This document shows positions 26,252 to 36,223 of a stretch of DNA of 64,000 nucleotides, piece by piece (the first letter of the stretch is position 1; every line of letters starts with the position of its first letter). The notes below the pieces were generated by a model. It did no database searches. It was not told the origin of the DNA and worked only from the letters and a program-made list of their open reading frames with translations. This stretch comes from Bacillus sp. (in: firmicutes) (GTDB taxonomy: Bacteria; Bacillota; Bacilli; Bacillales; Bacillaceae_J). The stretch is from positions 1 to 64,000 of the forward strand of contig DUSF01000056.1 in NCBI GenBank assembly GCA_012842745.1, written 5' to 3'. A program made the translations under genes and the position numbers.

Positions 26252-27606
26252 GGCTCTCGTTAGCTGAGATTTCTGAAATCTTCCCGTCTAACACAGGGAC
26301 TAAAGCTGCGACGATTTTTATTAACGAAATCGTTACAGATAGTCGGAAAAAAGCGGATAAAGGATTATTTATTCCGATTGTCGGAGACAAATTTGATGGA
26401 CATGATTTTTTAAAGGATGCCATTGATAACGGGGCAATTGCTGCTTTGTGGCAGGAAAATAAAGAAAAACCAGCTTTTGTCCCGAATGATTTTCCGTTAT
26501 TTTTAGTGAAGGATACAACTTCTGGCTTACAAACATTGGCTAAACATTATTTACAAAAGATTAAGCCTATTGTCATTGGTATCACTGGTTCAAATGGAAA
26601 AACGACGACAAAGGATTTGGTTTTTTCTGTTTTGCAAAAGAAATATAAAACATATAAAACACAAGGGAATTTCAATAATCATATTGGTTTGCCGCTAACA
26701 ATTTTAGCGATGCCAGAAGAAACGGAAGTACTCATTTTAGAAATGGGCATGAATCATTTTGGGGAAATTTCTTTGTTGAGTCGTATTGCTGAGCCTCATT
26801 TTGCAATTATAACAAATATTGGAGAATCGCATATTGAGTTTTTGGGGAATCGCGAAGGAATTGCCAAGGCAAAGCTTGAAATGATTGATGGGTTACGGCC
26901 AGATGGCAAGCTGATTGTTGATGGGGATGAACCGTTATTAAAAGATAATGGAAAAGGTATTTCTATCATTCGGAGTGGATTTGAATCTCATAACGATGTA
27001 GTGATTGACAATGTGAAATTTGAAAATGAACGTCACTTTTTTACGATTAATGAAAATGAATATGAGCTTCCTCTTCTTGGTCGGCATAATGTAAAAAATG
27101 CCAGCTATGCAATCACAGTTGGTCTTCAATTAGATGTATCAATAAAACAAATACAAGCAGGACTTTCTGAAATTGAGTTAACGGGAATGCGGCTTGAGCG
27201 CAGTATTGGTAAAAATAATGCGCTCATTATTAATGATGCCTATAATTCCAGCCCTACTTCAATGAAAGCAGCAATTGAAACAATAAAAGATTTTCAAGAA
27301 TACGATAAAAAAGTTCTTGTTTTAGGTGATATGTATGAGCTTGGGCGTGATGAAGAAGCTTTGCATCGAAGCGTTGCCGCTGCCATTGCAGCCCCAATTA
27401 CAGACCTTATAACGATTGGTGAAAAAGGCAAATGGATTTCTGATGAGGCGAAAGAGCGCGGGACTCCAGTTCATATCTTTAGCTTTTTAAGAAAAGAGGA
27501 AGCACTGCCTTTTATTATGGAATTATTATCAAAGGACACTGTCATTTTATTTAAAGCTTCACGCGGCGCTAAGCTAGAATCGCTTGTGAATGAGTTAAAA
27601 GTATAG
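26248..27606 (+). CDS. murF: UDP-MurNAc-tripeptide--D-Ala-D-Ala ligase MurF
   Basis: A 452-residue Mur ligase. [19 protein letters not shown] is the ATP loop near residue 112, [11 protein letters not shown] holds the metal-binding glutamate, and [17 protein letters not shown] is typical of MurF. It adds D-Ala-D-Ala to complete the pentapeptide. Its ATG overlaps the murE stop in ATGA, so the C-terminal part of murE must be translated for coupling. B. subtilis keeps murF elsewhere, but many other bacilli have it here. Confidence 0.96.
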   Translation: MRLSLAEISEIFPSNTGTKAATIFINEIVTDSRKKADKGLFIPIVGDKFDGHDFLKDAIDNGAIAALWQENKEKPAFVPNDFPLFLVKDTTSGLQTLAKHYLQKIKPIVIGITGSNGKTTTKDLVFSVLQKKYKTYKTQGNFNNHIGLPLTILAMPEETEVLILEMGMNHFGEISLLSRIAEPHFAIITNIGESHIEFLGNREGIAKAKLEMIDGLRPDGKLIVDGDEPLLKDNGKGISIIRSGFESHNDVVIDNVKFENERHFFTINENEYELPLLGRHNVKNASYAITVGLQLDVSIKQIQAGLSEIELTGMRLERSIGKNNALIINDAYNSSPTSMKAAIETIKDFQEYDKKVLVLGDMYELGRDEEALHRSVAAAIAAPITDLITIGEKGKWISDEAKERGTPVHIFSFLRKEEALPFIMELLSKDTVILFKASRGAKLESLVNELKV

Positions 27607-27623
27607 CAGAAAGGGGGATTCGC

Positions 27624-28598
27624 ATGCTTGAACGTAGTATGTTACTAACAATTGTCATGGCTTTTCTAATTGCAGCATTATTATCACCAATCATCATTCC
27701 TTTTTTACGCCGCTTGAAATTTGGGCAAAGTATTCGTAAGGAAGGTCCAAAATCCCATCAGAAAAAATCAGGAACACCTACGATGGGTGGCGTTATGATT
27801 TTACTTTCGATTATTATTACAACATTGGTAATGACAGGAAAGTTTTCCGCGCCGTCGATGGAAACTTATTTGCTCTTGTTCGTTACGATTGGCTATGGAA
27901 TTATTGGCTTTCTTGATGATTTTATTAAAGTGGTCATGAAAAGAAATCTAGGATTAACGTCTAAGCAGAAGCTGTTTGGACAGCTTATCGTTGCTATTAT
28001 TTTCTTTTCCTTTTTAAATAAAATGGGTTTTTCTACATATGTAATGATACCGGGGACAAACTTTTCTATAGACATTGGCTGGACATATATTGTCCTGTTA
28101 ATTTTTATGCTTGTCGGTGCCTCTAATGCCGTAAATTTAACAGATGGATTAGATGGTTTATTGGCTGGAACCGCAGCGATTGCATTCGGAGCCTTTGCCC
28201 TTCTTGCATGGCACAGCTCCCAATATGAAGTCGCTCTATTTTCAGTGTCTGTTGTCGGAGCTGTGCTAGGATTCTTAGTATTTAATGCCCACCCAGCAAA
28301 AGTGTTTATGGGGGACACTGGATCATTAGCGTTGGGCGGGGCAATCGCAGCAGTTGCCATTCTTTTGAAATTAGAAGTATTGCTAGTTATTATTGGTGGT
28401 GTGTTCGTCATTGAAACGCTATCGGTCATCATCCAGGTTATATCTTTTAAAACAACAGGAAAACGTGTCTTTAAAATGAGCCCTCTGCATCATCATTATG
28501 AGCTTATTGGGTGGTCGGAATGGCGGGTTGTGACAACATTCTGGTTAATGGGGCTGTTGTTTGCAGGCATTGCAATTTATTTAGAGGTGTGGATTTAA
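27624..28598 (+). CDS. mraY: Phospho-N-acetylmuramoyl-pentapeptide-transferase MraY
   Basis: A 324-residue protein with about ten transmembrane segments. Family residues are visible as GFLDDFIKV (Asp pair near 95), [12 protein letters not shown] (metal-binding aspartates near 173) and [12 protein letters not shown] near residue 288. It transfers phospho-MurNAc-pentapeptide to undecaprenyl phosphate, giving lipid I in the membrane. The start follows AGAAAGGGGG by 7 bases. murD begins directly after its stop codon. Confidence 0.97.
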   Translation: MLERSMLLTIVMAFLIAALLSPIIIPFLRRLKFGQSIRKEGPKSHQKKSGTPTMGGVMILLSIIITTLVMTGKFSAPSMETYLLLFVTIGYGIIGFLDDFIKVVMKRNLGLTSKQKLFGQLIVAIIFFSFLNKMGFSTYVMIPGTNFSIDIGWTYIVLLIFMLVGASNAVNLTDGLDGLLAGTAAIAFGAFALLAWHSSQYEVALFSVSVVGAVLGFLVFNAHPAKVFMGDTGSLALGGAIAAVAILLKLEVLLVIIGGVFVIETLSVIIQVISFKTTGKRVFKMSPLHHHYELIGWSEWRVVTTFWLMGLLFAGIAIYLEVWI

Positions 28599-29957
28599 TT
28601 GAAAAAGACAATAGAGTATAAAGATAAAAAAATAGTCGTCCTAGGCTTAGCTAAAAGTGGTTTTGCGGCGGCAAAATTACTCAATGGCCTAGGAGCAGCC
28701 GTAACAGTAAATGATCAAAAACCAATTGAGGAGAGTCCAGAAGGTAGTGAGCTTCTATCACATGGTATAGAAGTCATTGGAGGCGGCCATCCCTCCCATT
28801 TAACGGAAAATGCGCTCGATTTAATTGTTAAAAATCCAGGAATCCCATACAGTAATCCAGTCCTTCAAAAGGCCAAAGAAAAAAAGATCCCAATCATTAC
28901 TGAAGTGGAGTTAGCTTATACGATATCCGAAGCAGACATTATTGGAATCACGGGTTCCAATGGAAAGACAACGACAACAACGCTAATCTATGAAATCTTA
29001 AAAAAAGCCAATAAAAACCCACTCATTTCAGGAAATATTGGTACTGTTGCTTGTGAAGTTGCCGAAAGAGCAACAAGCGAAAATGTCATTGTCATGGAGT
29101 TATCTTCTTTCCAGCTTATGGGCACGGAAAAATTTAAACCGAAGATTTCAGTTTTATTAAATCTTTTTGATGCACATTTAGATTACCACGGCACAAAAGC
29201 AGAATATGGAAAAGCAAAAGCAAATATTTTCAAAAATCAAACTGAAGATGATTTTGCCGTAGTCAATGCAAATGACCCATTTGTTATGGAGCTTACAAAG
29301 GATACAAAGGCCAACTTAGTTCCTTTTTCAGCCACACAGGTTTTAGAAAGTAGCGCTTATATAAAAGCTGATCAAATATATTTTATCGATGAGCCAATCA
29401 TTGATGTTCATGATATTGTTTTACCTGGACAGCATAATTTAGAAAACATTTTGGCAGCAATTGCGGCAGTGAAGCTATACGGGGCATCAAATGCGGCCAT
29501 TCAAGAAGTGCTGCAAACCTTTACAGGTGTAGAACACCGTTTACAATATGTTGAAACAATTAATGGACGTAAATTTTATAATGATTCGAAAGCAACGAAT
29601 ATACTGGCTACACAAAAAGCAATTGCAGCTTTTAAGGAGCCTACTATATTATTAGCTGGCGGTCTTGACCGCGGCAATAGCTTTGATGAGTTAATCCCAA
29701 GTTTAAAGAAAGTGAAGGGCGTAATCACTTTTGGACAAACCGCGGAGAAAATTTTGGATGCCGCTAAAAAGGCAGGAATTAATCTTTTAAAACATGTCGA
29801 TAATGTGGAAAAGGCTGTAAAGGAGGCTTATAACTTATCGGAAGAAGGTGATGTGATTTTGTTATCGCCTGCATGTGCAAGCTGGGACCAATTCAAAACA
29901 TTTGAAGAACGGGGAGACATGTTTGTAAATTCTGTGCATAAACTGGAAGTAGACTAG
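28599..29957 (+). CDS. murD: UDP-MurNAc-L-alanine--D-glutamate ligase MurD
   Basis: A 452-residue Mur ligase beginning at a TTG placed immediately after the mraY stop, with GAGGTGTGG 7 bases upstream. It has the N-terminal UDP-binding fold ([15 protein letters not shown]), the ATP loop [23 protein letters not shown], and the C-terminal NDSKATN and LLAGGLDRG segments typical of MurD. It adds D-glutamate to UDP-MurNAc-L-alanine in the cytosol. The [17 protein letters not shown] segment aligns with the place where murE is broken, which helps confirm that the murE frame is otherwise correct. Confidence 0.97.
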   Translation: MKKTIEYKDKKIVVLGLAKSGFAAAKLLNGLGAAVTVNDQKPIEESPEGSELLSHGIEVIGGGHPSHLTENALDLIVKNPGIPYSNPVLQKAKEKKIPIITEVELAYTISEADIIGITGSNGKTTTTTLIYEILKKANKNPLISGNIGTVACEVAERATSENVIVMELSSFQLMGTEKFKPKISVLLNLFDAHLDYHGTKAEYGKAKANIFKNQTEDDFAVVNANDPFVMELTKDTKANLVPFSATQVLESSAYIKADQIYFIDEPIIDVHDIVLPGQHNLENILAAIAAVKLYGASNAAIQEVLQTFTGVEHRLQYVETINGRKFYNDSKATNILATQKAIAAFKEPTILLAGGLDRGNSFDELIPSLKKVKGVITFGQTAEKILDAAKKAGINLLKHVDNVEKAVKEAYNLSEEGDVILLSPACASWDQFKTFEERGDMFVNSVHKLEVD

Positions 29958-30003
29958 TCCTCTTACGATATGCTGCATAGAAAATAATTAGAGGTGTGGT
30001 AAG

Positions 30004-31104
30004 TTGCAGATAAATAAATCTACGCCCGATTTTATTCTTATTCTTGCGACGATGTCCCTACTCGCAATAGGGATGATTATGGTTTATAGCGCCAGTGCTG
30101 TTTGGGCCAATTTTAAATTTGATGATTCCTTCTTTTTTGCAAAACGGCAATTATTATTTGCGGGAGTAGGCGTAATTGCAATGTTTGTAATTATGAACAT
30201 TGATTATTGGACATGGCGCACGTGGTCTAAAGCAATCCTGCTCATATGTTTTATATTGCTAGTTGCTGTGTTAATCCCCGGCATTGGTCTTGTTCGTGGT
30301 GGGGCACGAAGTTGGTTGGGAATCGGTGCTTTTTCCATTCAGCCTTCAGAGTTTATGAAAATTGCGATGATTATCTTTTTGGCGAAATTTCTATCGGAAC
30401 ATCAAAAGCTAGTCACCTCCTTTCGAAAGGGGTTAGTTCCTTCTTTAGCATTAGTGTTTTTTGCATTTGGACTGATTATGCTACAACCTGATTTAGGAAC
30501 TGGGGTTGTCATGGTCGGAACTTGTGTGGTGATGATTTTTGTAGCTGGTGCGAAAATTAGCCATTTTATCGGGTTAGGGCTCTTAGGTTTAGCCGGTTTT
30601 GTTGCCTTAATTGCGTCAGCACCCTACCGCATAAAGCGGATTACAGCTTTCCTTGACCCGTGGCAAGACCCTTTAGGAAGCGGTTTCCAAATTATCCAGT
30701 CTTTATATGCTATTGGACCTGGAGGGTTACTTGGTATTGGCCTAGGCCAAAGCAGGCAAAAGCATTATTATTTACCAGAGCCACAAACGGACTTCATCTT
30801 TTCGATTTTGTCAGAGGAGCTCGGTTTCATCGGAGGAACCTTTGTCATTTTATTATTTAGTCTACTCTTATGGCGTGGTGTAAGAATTGCTCTTGGTGCA
30901 CCAGATTTATTTGGCAGTTTTTTAGGGATTGGAATTATTGTGATGATAGCCATTCAAGTAATTATTAACATCGGAGTTGTAACAGGGCTAATGCCTGTTA
31001 CGGGGATTACGCTACCGTTTTTAAGTTATGGTGGTTCATCGTTAACGTTAATGCTGATGGCTGTTGGTGTACTTTTAAATATTAGCCGTTATTCTCGATA
31101 TTAA
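30004..31104 (+). CDS. spoVE: SpoVE, FtsW/RodA-family glycosyltransferase for spore cortex
   Basis: A 366-residue SEDS protein with ten predicted transmembrane segments, starting at a TTG 7 bases after GAGGTGTGG. VRGGARSWLGIGAFSIQPSEFMK and QPDLGTGVVM are family motifs; the catalytic-region aspartate is in the latter. SEDS proteins polymerise lipid II; SpoVE acts with SpoVD in making the spore cortex. Vegetative FtsW has the same fold, and the assignment to SpoVE rests on the position between murD and murG, as in B. subtilis. A terminator follows. Confidence 0.93.
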   Translation: MQINKSTPDFILILATMSLLAIGMIMVYSASAVWANFKFDDSFFFAKRQLLFAGVGVIAMFVIMNIDYWTWRTWSKAILLICFILLVAVLIPGIGLVRGGARSWLGIGAFSIQPSEFMKIAMIIFLAKFLSEHQKLVTSFRKGLVPSLALVFFAFGLIMLQPDLGTGVVMVGTCVVMIFVAGAKISHFIGLGLLGLAGFVALIASAPYRIKRITAFLDPWQDPLGSGFQIIQSLYAIGPGGLLGIGLGQSRQKHYYLPEPQTDFIFSILSEELGFIGGTFVILLFSLLLWRGVRIALGAPDLFGSFLGIGIIVMIAIQVIINIGVVTGLMPVTGITLPFLSYGGSSLTLMLMAVGVLLNISRYSRY

Positions 31105-31154
31105 CGAAACTAATAATTGACAATTTATTCATTTTTAGTTGTAATAAAAGAAGC

Positions 31155-31187
31155 AAAAACCCTGTGAAAAACAGGGTTATCTTTTTG
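31155..31187 (+). terminator. Rho-independent terminator after spoVE
   Basis: AACCCTGT pairs with ACAGGGTT around GAAAA, followed by ATCTTTTTG. It separates spoVE from murG. Confidence 0.82.
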
Positions 31188-31289
31188 TACACTTTAAAAA
31201 GTATAAAATTTTAAGGATTAAAGTATAAAAAAAACATCGTAATTTGCTATTATGGGCAAATAACGTGTTTTTCTAATAGGGGGATGGCC

Positions 31290-32390
31290 ATGAAAATAGT
31301 AGTTAGTGGTGGGGGAACAGGTGGTCATATTTATCCTGCGATTGCGTTTATTAAAGAGGTTAAAAAACACGACCCAAAGGCGGAATTTTTATATATTGGC
31401 ACCGCAAATGGTTTAGAAAAGTCAATCGTGGAACGAGAAAATATTCCGTTTAAATCGATAGAAATTACAGGATTTAAGAGGAAGTTATCATTTGAAAACA
31501 TAAAAACGATTATTCGCTTTTTCAAAGGAATGGTTGTAAGTAAAAAATATATAAAAGAATTCAAGCCTGATATCGTTTTAGGTACAGGTGGATATGTTTG
31601 TGGTCCAGTCGTCTACGCAGCAGCAAAGCTAAAAGTGCCAACGATGATTCATGAACAAAATAGTGTACCAGGTTTAACAAATAAGTTTTTGAGTAAATAT
31701 GTTGATAAGGTAGCGCTTTGTTTTGAAGAAGCAGGCCAATTTTTTCCTGAAGAAAAACAAGTCTTAACTGGGAATCCAAGAGCATCCGAGGTTGTAGGGA
31801 TTGATGGCAATCGTGGAAAACAATCTGTCGGTCTTGACCCTGCAAAAAAAGTCGTTTTAATTGTTGGTGGCTCAAGGGGAGCAAAGCCAATTAACGATGC
31901 TTTTTTAGAAGTTTTACCACTTGTAGCTAAAAAAGATTATCAAGTATTGTATGTAACTGGTGAAGTACATTATGAAAATGTTTTACAAGCAGTAAAAAAG
32001 GTCGGAAGTCCAGAAAACGTAATAATTAAGTCTTTTATCCATAATATGCCTGAGGTTTTAGCCGGGGTTGATTTAATTGTTGCTAGAGCAGGTGCGACAA
32101 CTTTAGCAGAGATTACCGCGCTTGGTATTCCAAGCATTTTAATTCCGAGCCCTTATGTCACTAATAATCATCAAGAAAAAAATGCCCGCGCATTAGGCAA
32201 TAACGGGGCTGCGATTGTTCGTTTGGAAAAGGATATGAGTGGTAAAATGCTTTTAAATGACATTGATCACATCCTTTTAGATGAGGAAACGCTAGGAAAA
32301 ATGAAACAAGCTTCCTTATTGTTAGGCATGCCGCTTGCAGCCAAAAATTTATTTGACGTAGCTGAAGAATTGGTAAGAAATCGTACATGA
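31290..32390 (+). CDS. murG: UDP-GlcNAc--lipid I N-acetylglucosaminyltransferase MurG
   Basis: From the ATG at 31290 (TAGGGGG 7 bases upstream; the in-frame ATG at 31284 overlaps that site) 366 residues. The N-terminal [15 protein letters not shown] loop, [14 protein letters not shown] and the C-terminal [22 protein letters not shown] are MurG signatures (GT28 family). It adds GlcNAc to lipid I to give lipid II on the inner face of the membrane. It lies after the spoVE terminator, so it needs its own promoter in the roughly 100 bases upstream. Confidence 0.97.
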   Translation: MKIVVSGGGTGGHIYPAIAFIKEVKKHDPKAEFLYIGTANGLEKSIVERENIPFKSIEITGFKRKLSFENIKTIIRFFKGMVVSKKYIKEFKPDIVLGTGGYVCGPVVYAAAKLKVPTMIHEQNSVPGLTNKFLSKYVDKVALCFEEAGQFFPEEKQVLTGNPRASEVVGIDGNRGKQSVGLDPAKKVVLIVGGSRGAKPINDAFLEVLPLVAKKDYQVLYVTGEVHYENVLQAVKKVGSPENVIIKSFIHNMPEVLAGVDLIVARAGATTLAEITALGIPSILIPSPYVTNNHQEKNARALGNNGAAIVRLEKDMSGKMLLNDIDHILLDEETLGKMKQASLLLGMPLAAKNLFDVAEELVRNRT

Positions 32391-32497
32391 CAAGCCTACA
32401 TTGCATAATGTAAATTATAGGGAAAACATCATGATGATAAATGGATGAGCAAATGGCTAGTTAGGCCATGATATATACAGTCTTAAGGAGGAGCATC

Positions 32498-33406
32498 ATG
32501 GAGGAGCTGATCAAGAAACTTCAAGAAGCCGATATTGGGAAGGTTTTAGTAAATGAACCGTTAAAAAATCATACAACAATGAAAGTAGGCGGCCCTGCAG
32601 ATCTTTTTATTGAACCGACGAGTGTTGAGGGAGTAATCAAAGCTATCAAACTAATTCAAGAAGCGGGATTACCGATTACTCCAATTGGACGCGGTTCTAA
32701 TTTATTAGTTTTAGACGGTGGTATACGTGGCGTTGTCTTGAAACTTGGCGAAGGATTGAGCCGCCTTGAGATTGAAGGAACGATTGCTCGTGTGGGTGGT
32801 GGTTACTCGCTTGTCTCATTAGCTTCTACAATAAGCAAGAAAGGCCTATCTGGGTTAGAATTTGCCGGCGGGATTCCGGGCTCTGTTGGTGGGGCGGTCT
32901 ATATGAATGCCGGAGCACATGGTGCGGATATTTCGAAAATTCTCGAAAAAGCTCTTGTTGTATTTCGTGATGGAAGCTATGAATGGCTATCAAATGAGGA
33001 GATGAAATATTCTTACCGCACCTCAGTTTTGCAGAAGGAAAAACCGGGTATTGTCGTAGAAGCTGTTTTCCAACTAAAAACGGGTGACCGCGATACAATT
33101 GTTAGAGAAATGCAAAAAAATAAGGATTATCGCCGTGAAACCCAACCATGGAATTATCCATGTGCAGGAAGTATCTTTCGCAATCCATTGCCAAATTATG
33201 CTGGTCAGCTCGTTGAAAAAGCAGGATTAAAAGGATATACAATTGGTGGAGCAAAAGTTTCGGAAATGCATGGCAACTTTATTGTCAATACAGGTACAGC
33301 AACTGCCATTGATGTGTTACATTTAATAAAATACATCCAAAAAGTTATATTAGAAAAATATGATATAAAGCTTGAAACTGAGGTTGAAGTGATTGGTAAA
33401 AACTAA
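32498..33406 (+). CDS. murB: UDP-N-acetylenolpyruvoylglucosamine reductase MurB
   Basis: Starting at the ATG at 32498, 6 bases after AAGGAGG, the product is 302 residues, a type II Mur[23 protein letters not shown] and IGRGSNLLV bind [24 protein letters not shown] is the family core, and [11 protein letters not shown] carries the catalytic serine. A longer in-frame start at 32468 lacks a ribosome site. It reduces enolpyruvyl-UDP-GlcNAc to UDP-MurNAc with NADPH, the first committed step to muramic acid. Confidence 0.96.
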   Translation: MEELIKKLQEADIGKVLVNEPLKNHTTMKVGGPADLFIEPTSVEGVIKAIKLIQEAGLPITPIGRGSNLLVLDGGIRGVVLKLGEGLSRLEIEGTIARVGGGYSLVSLASTISKKGLSGLEFAGGIPGSVGGAVYMNAGAHGADISKILEKALVVFRDGSYEWLSNEEMKYSYRTSVLQKEKPGIVVEAVFQLKTGDRDTIVREMQKNKDYRRETQPWNYPCAGSIFRNPLPNYAGQLVEKAGLKGYTIGGAKVSEMHGNFIVNTGTATAIDVLHLIKYIQKVILEKYDIKLETEVEVIGKN

Positions 33407-33437
33407 ACAGAATTCATAACAAAAAAAATGTAAACTT

Positions 33438-33500
33438 TGTTATAATAGAAAATAACTATTTTATTAGCGCAAACGGCATATTTCATGTGCCGTTTATCTT
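33438..33500 (+). promoter_or_regulatory. Extended -10 promoter and leader hairpin before divIB
   Basis: TGT-TATAAT (33438-33446) is an extended -10. About 25 bases later AAACGGCA (33471-33478) pairs with TGCCGTTT (33488-33495) around a 9-base loop, followed by only a partial T run (ATCTTGTTTC). It may be a weak terminator or attenuator in the leader of divIB. Confidence 0.55.
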
Positions 33501-33557
33501 GTTTCTTTTATGGTAAATATGGCGTTTGCTTTAGGCTCACGCTATGGGGGAAATTGA

Positions 33558-34337
33558 ATGAAAAATAGTAAAGTTATTGATATTGAAGATCGCATTCCAA
33601 AATTAAAACAACAGCGAAAACAAAAAGCAAACCGCAGGTTTGTATTATATATTTCATTATTCTTTGTTCTAGTTCTGTTCATTCTTTATTTTCAATCCCC
33701 TTTAAGTAAGGTTCAAAAGATCTCTGTTTCGGGAAATGTTCACGTAACACAAGATGCTATTATCGAAGAAAGTGGTCTTAAAAAAGAAATGAGTTTTTGG
33801 AAAGTAGATCCGGAAAAAGTTGCTGAGAAAATCAAGGAACATGAACAGATTGCTAAGGCAGAGGTAGCTCGGAAGTTTCCTAATCAAATAAACATTCATG
33901 TAAGCGAGTATGCAAGGGTAGCGTATTTAATAGAAGGGACATCTTATTATCCGATACTTGAGACAGGGAAAATTCTTGAAAAGGACAAGCTTGAAAATAT
34001 ACCGGCAGACGCACCAATTTTGCTAAATTGGTCGCAAAGTGAGGAGCTTCAGGAAATGGCTGCAGAGCTCCGTCTTGTTCCAGTGAGTATTTTAAATCGA
34101 ATTTCTGAAATTCATCTCACCCCGGAAGATTCCGATCCACTTCATATTACGTTGTATATGAATGATGGGCATGAGGTGAGTGCAACTATTCGTGATTTCT
34201 CAGAAAAGATAAAGAATTATCCACTCATCGTTGAACGGCTGTCGGAAGAACATCATGGTGTCATTCACCTTGAAGTTGGCTCTTATTTCAAGTCATATAA
34301 AAAGTTAGGGGATGAAGAAATTGAGAGTGAGCGGTAA
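33558..34337 (+). CDS. divIB: Cell division protein DivIB (FtsQ)
   Basis: A 259-residue bitopic protein: basic cytosolic tail (residues 1-27), transmembrane segment (about 28-48), a POTRA domain starting VQKISVSGNVHVTQDAIIEE, a beta domain, and an acidic tail. It is the Firmicute FtsQ homologue that binds FtsL and DivIC at the septum. TATGGGGGAAA precedes the ATG. Its 3' end overlaps ylxW. Confidence 0.95.
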   Translation: MKNSKVIDIEDRIPKLKQQRKQKANRRFVLYISLFFVLVLFILYFQSPLSKVQKISVSGNVHVTQDAIIEESGLKKEMSFWKVDPEKVAEKIKEHEQIAKAEVARKFPNQINIHVSEYARVAYLIEGTSYYPILETGKILEKDKLENIPADAPILLNWSQSEELQEMAAELRLVPVSILNRISEIHLTPEDSDPLHITLYMNDGHEVSATIRDFSEKIKNYPLIVERLSEEHHGVIHLEVGSYFKSYKKLGDEEIESER

Positions 34338-35022
34338 ACATGTAATTCTCTCTTTCGTAGCGATTGTTTTAGGATTTTTACTTTCATTCTCCTATCAATT
34401 TACAAATAGCAAAACAGGTACAATTGCTGAAGGAAAGCAATGGCAGAGAGAATTTGAATACCGGGAAAAGTTAATTCGCTTGGAAGAAACGACAAGAAGG
34501 CTACAGCAGGAATTATCAGAAAAACAACAAAGTGTTCGTGATATTGAAGCGAATTTGGCAAACCAAGAAAAATCATTTAAATCAATAGTAGAAGATATTG
34601 AAAAGCTTCGCATGTTCGCTGGGGAAGTTCGAGTGAAGGGGCCAGGCGTCGAAGTAACGCTAAAGGACGCATCCTATATGAAGGCTGTGGACAATGCTAA
34701 TAATTATATTGTTCATGAGGGCCATGTCCACAAAGTAATCAATGAGCTTCTAACAGCAGGTGCGAAAGCGATTGCTATCAACGGGCAAAGGCTTGTCCAA
34801 AATAGTTATATTGCCTGTATTGGACCAGTCATTAGTGTGGACGGTACTGAATATAATGCTCCTTTTATTATTTCTGCTATTGGTGACCAGGGGGTTTTAT
34901 ATAGTTCTTTAATTATTTTAAATGGAGTTAAGGATCAACTTGTGATGGATAATATCGAAGTGAAAATCGAAAAAAAAAGTGAAATTATAATGGACCCATA
35001 TTTTGGGTTAACACAAGAGTAG
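34321..35022 (+). CDS. ylxW: DUF881 family protein YlxW
   Basis: A DUF881 protein of about 233 residues with an N-terminal transmembrane segment, a coiled coil at about 45-95 (EYREKLIRLEETTRRLQQEL) and a C-terminal domain with VKGPGVEVTLKDA and the TAGAKAIAINGQRL segment. The start chosen is the TTG at 34321, 9 bases after AGGGG; the ATG at 34312 touches that site, and a GTG at 34327 is another option. It overlaps divIB by 17 bases. DUF881 pairs sit next to division genes in Gram-positives, but function is unknown. Confidence 0.85.
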   Translation: MRVSGKHVILSFVAIVLGFLLSFSYQFTNSKTGTIAEGKQWQREFEYREKLIRLEETTRRLQQELSEKQQSVRDIEANLANQEKSFKSIVEDIEKLRMFAGEVRVKGPGVEVTLKDASYMKAVDNANNYIVHEGHVHKVINELLTAGAKAIAINGQRLVQNSYIACIGPVISVDGTEYNAPFIISAIGDQGVLYSSLIILNGVKDQLVMDNIEVKIEKKSEIIMDPYFGLTQE

Positions 35023-35049
35023 GTTGCTTGACTTACAAAGGGTGATAGA

Positions 35050-35778
35050 ATGCGGAACAAAAGTAAAGTAACACTGACAATTATTACGGCTATTTTAGGT
35101 TTTATGATGGCTATACAATTTCAAACAATTAAAGAACCTGTCGTTCGGGATACAAGGGATATTTGGGAAATTCGCGAAGATATTGAGCGTGAACAACAGC
35201 TAATTACAGAGCTTTATAAAGAAATTAGAACGAAGGAAGAGACGTTAAGAAAATATGAAGAAGCACCATATAACAGTAAGTACGAAGGAATTACGGAACA
35301 ACGAAATGAATTGAAGAAAAAAATTGGGCTCACTGAGCTAAAAGGCTCTGGTATTATTCTAAAGATTAGTCCATCATTTAATCAGTCGCTTGTTGGACAG
35401 ACTTATCAAACTGTTCCGCCTGACCTTCTCATCCGTTTAATTAACGAGTTATACCGTTATAAAGCTTTGGCTCTTGCTGTTGACAATGAAAGAATTATTG
35501 TCACATCTCCGATTCGTGATGTTAATGGCAAAACGTATATTAATAATACCCCACTAGGTCCATTGCCAATAGAAATTAAAGTGATAGCAGAGAATGCAGA
35601 AAAACTGCAAAATCAAATGCAGGTTTCGCAAATCGTTGATGAGTTCTTTGCTTTAGAAAATTTGGAATTAACATCAACACTAGAAGAAGAGGTTACATTA
35701 CCAGCTTATGATGAGGTTTTAAGAAATAAGTTTATGGAGCCTGTTGAACCTGCTAATATTGAAAAGGGGAACGGTTAA
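35050..35778 (+). CDS. ylxX: DUF881 family protein YlxX
   Basis: A 242-residue paralogue of the preceding protein: transmembrane segment near residues 6-24, coiled coil at about 42-85, then the DUF881 domain with LTELKGSGIILKISPSF and IVTSPIRDVNGKTYINN. AAAGGGTGA lies before the ATG. The tandem ylxW-ylxX arrangement probably arose by duplication and is found before sbp and ftsA in many bacilli. The sbp start follows its stop codon directly. Confidence 0.9.
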   Translation: MRNKSKVTLTIITAILGFMMAIQFQTIKEPVVRDTRDIWEIREDIEREQQLITELYKEIRTKEETLRKYEEAPYNSKYEGITEQRNELKKKIGLTELKGSGIILKISPSFNQSLVGQTYQTVPPDLLIRLINELYRYKALALAVDNERIIVTSPIRDVNGKTYINNTPLGPLPIEIKVIAENAEKLQNQMQVSQIVDEFFALENLELTSTLEEEVTLPAYDEVLRNKFMEPVEPANIEKGNG

Positions 35779-36129
35779 ATGTGGTTACCTGTTTTAGGCT
35801 TACTTATTGGAATTTTTTTAGGATTTTTAACAGATATTAGAATACCTGAAGAATATTCTAATTATCTTTCCATATCTGTTTTAGCGGCTTTTGATACTTT
35901 ATTTGGGGGAATACGGGCTCATTTGCAAAATACGTATGATGATAAAGTTTTTGTGACAGGGTTTTTTTCCAATATTTTACTTGCTGCAAGTTTATCTTTT
36001 CTAGGTGTCCATCTTGGTGTAGACTTATACTTAGCGGCTGTCTTTGCATTTGGAGTCCGTTTGTTTAATAATATTGCGGTAATTCGGAGAATACTTTTGT
36101 CAAAATGGACAACATCACGAGAAAAATAG
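35779..36129 (+). CDS. sbp: Small basic membrane protein Sbp (DUF1290)
   Basis: A 116-residue hydrophobic protein with three or four transmembrane segments (GLLIGIFLGF, LSISVLAAFDTLFGG, FFSNILLAASLSFLGV). It belongs to the DUF1290 family, found between the DUF881 genes and ftsA. The ATG directly follows the ylxX TAA, so translation is coupled. Function is not known; location suggests a membrane role near cell division. Confidence 0.9.
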   Translation: MWLPVLGLLIGIFLGFLTDIRIPEEYSNYLSISVLAAFDTLFGGIRAHLQNTYDDKVFVTGFFSNILLAASLSFLGVHLGVDLYLAAVFAFGVRLFNNIAVIRRILLSKWTTSREK

Positions 36130-36223
36130 AAAAAATTATTATAATTTAAAGGGAAATGGTCATTCACGTTGAATAATTTTAATGTTGAATAAAATAGGAG
36201 TAACTTAAAGGAGGTGCCAAAGT

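Noticed and set aside
27893-28432. A 179-codon minus-strand frame inside mraY
   Set aside because: Antisense shadow of a clear mraY; no start signal and unusual threonine- and proline-rich composition.
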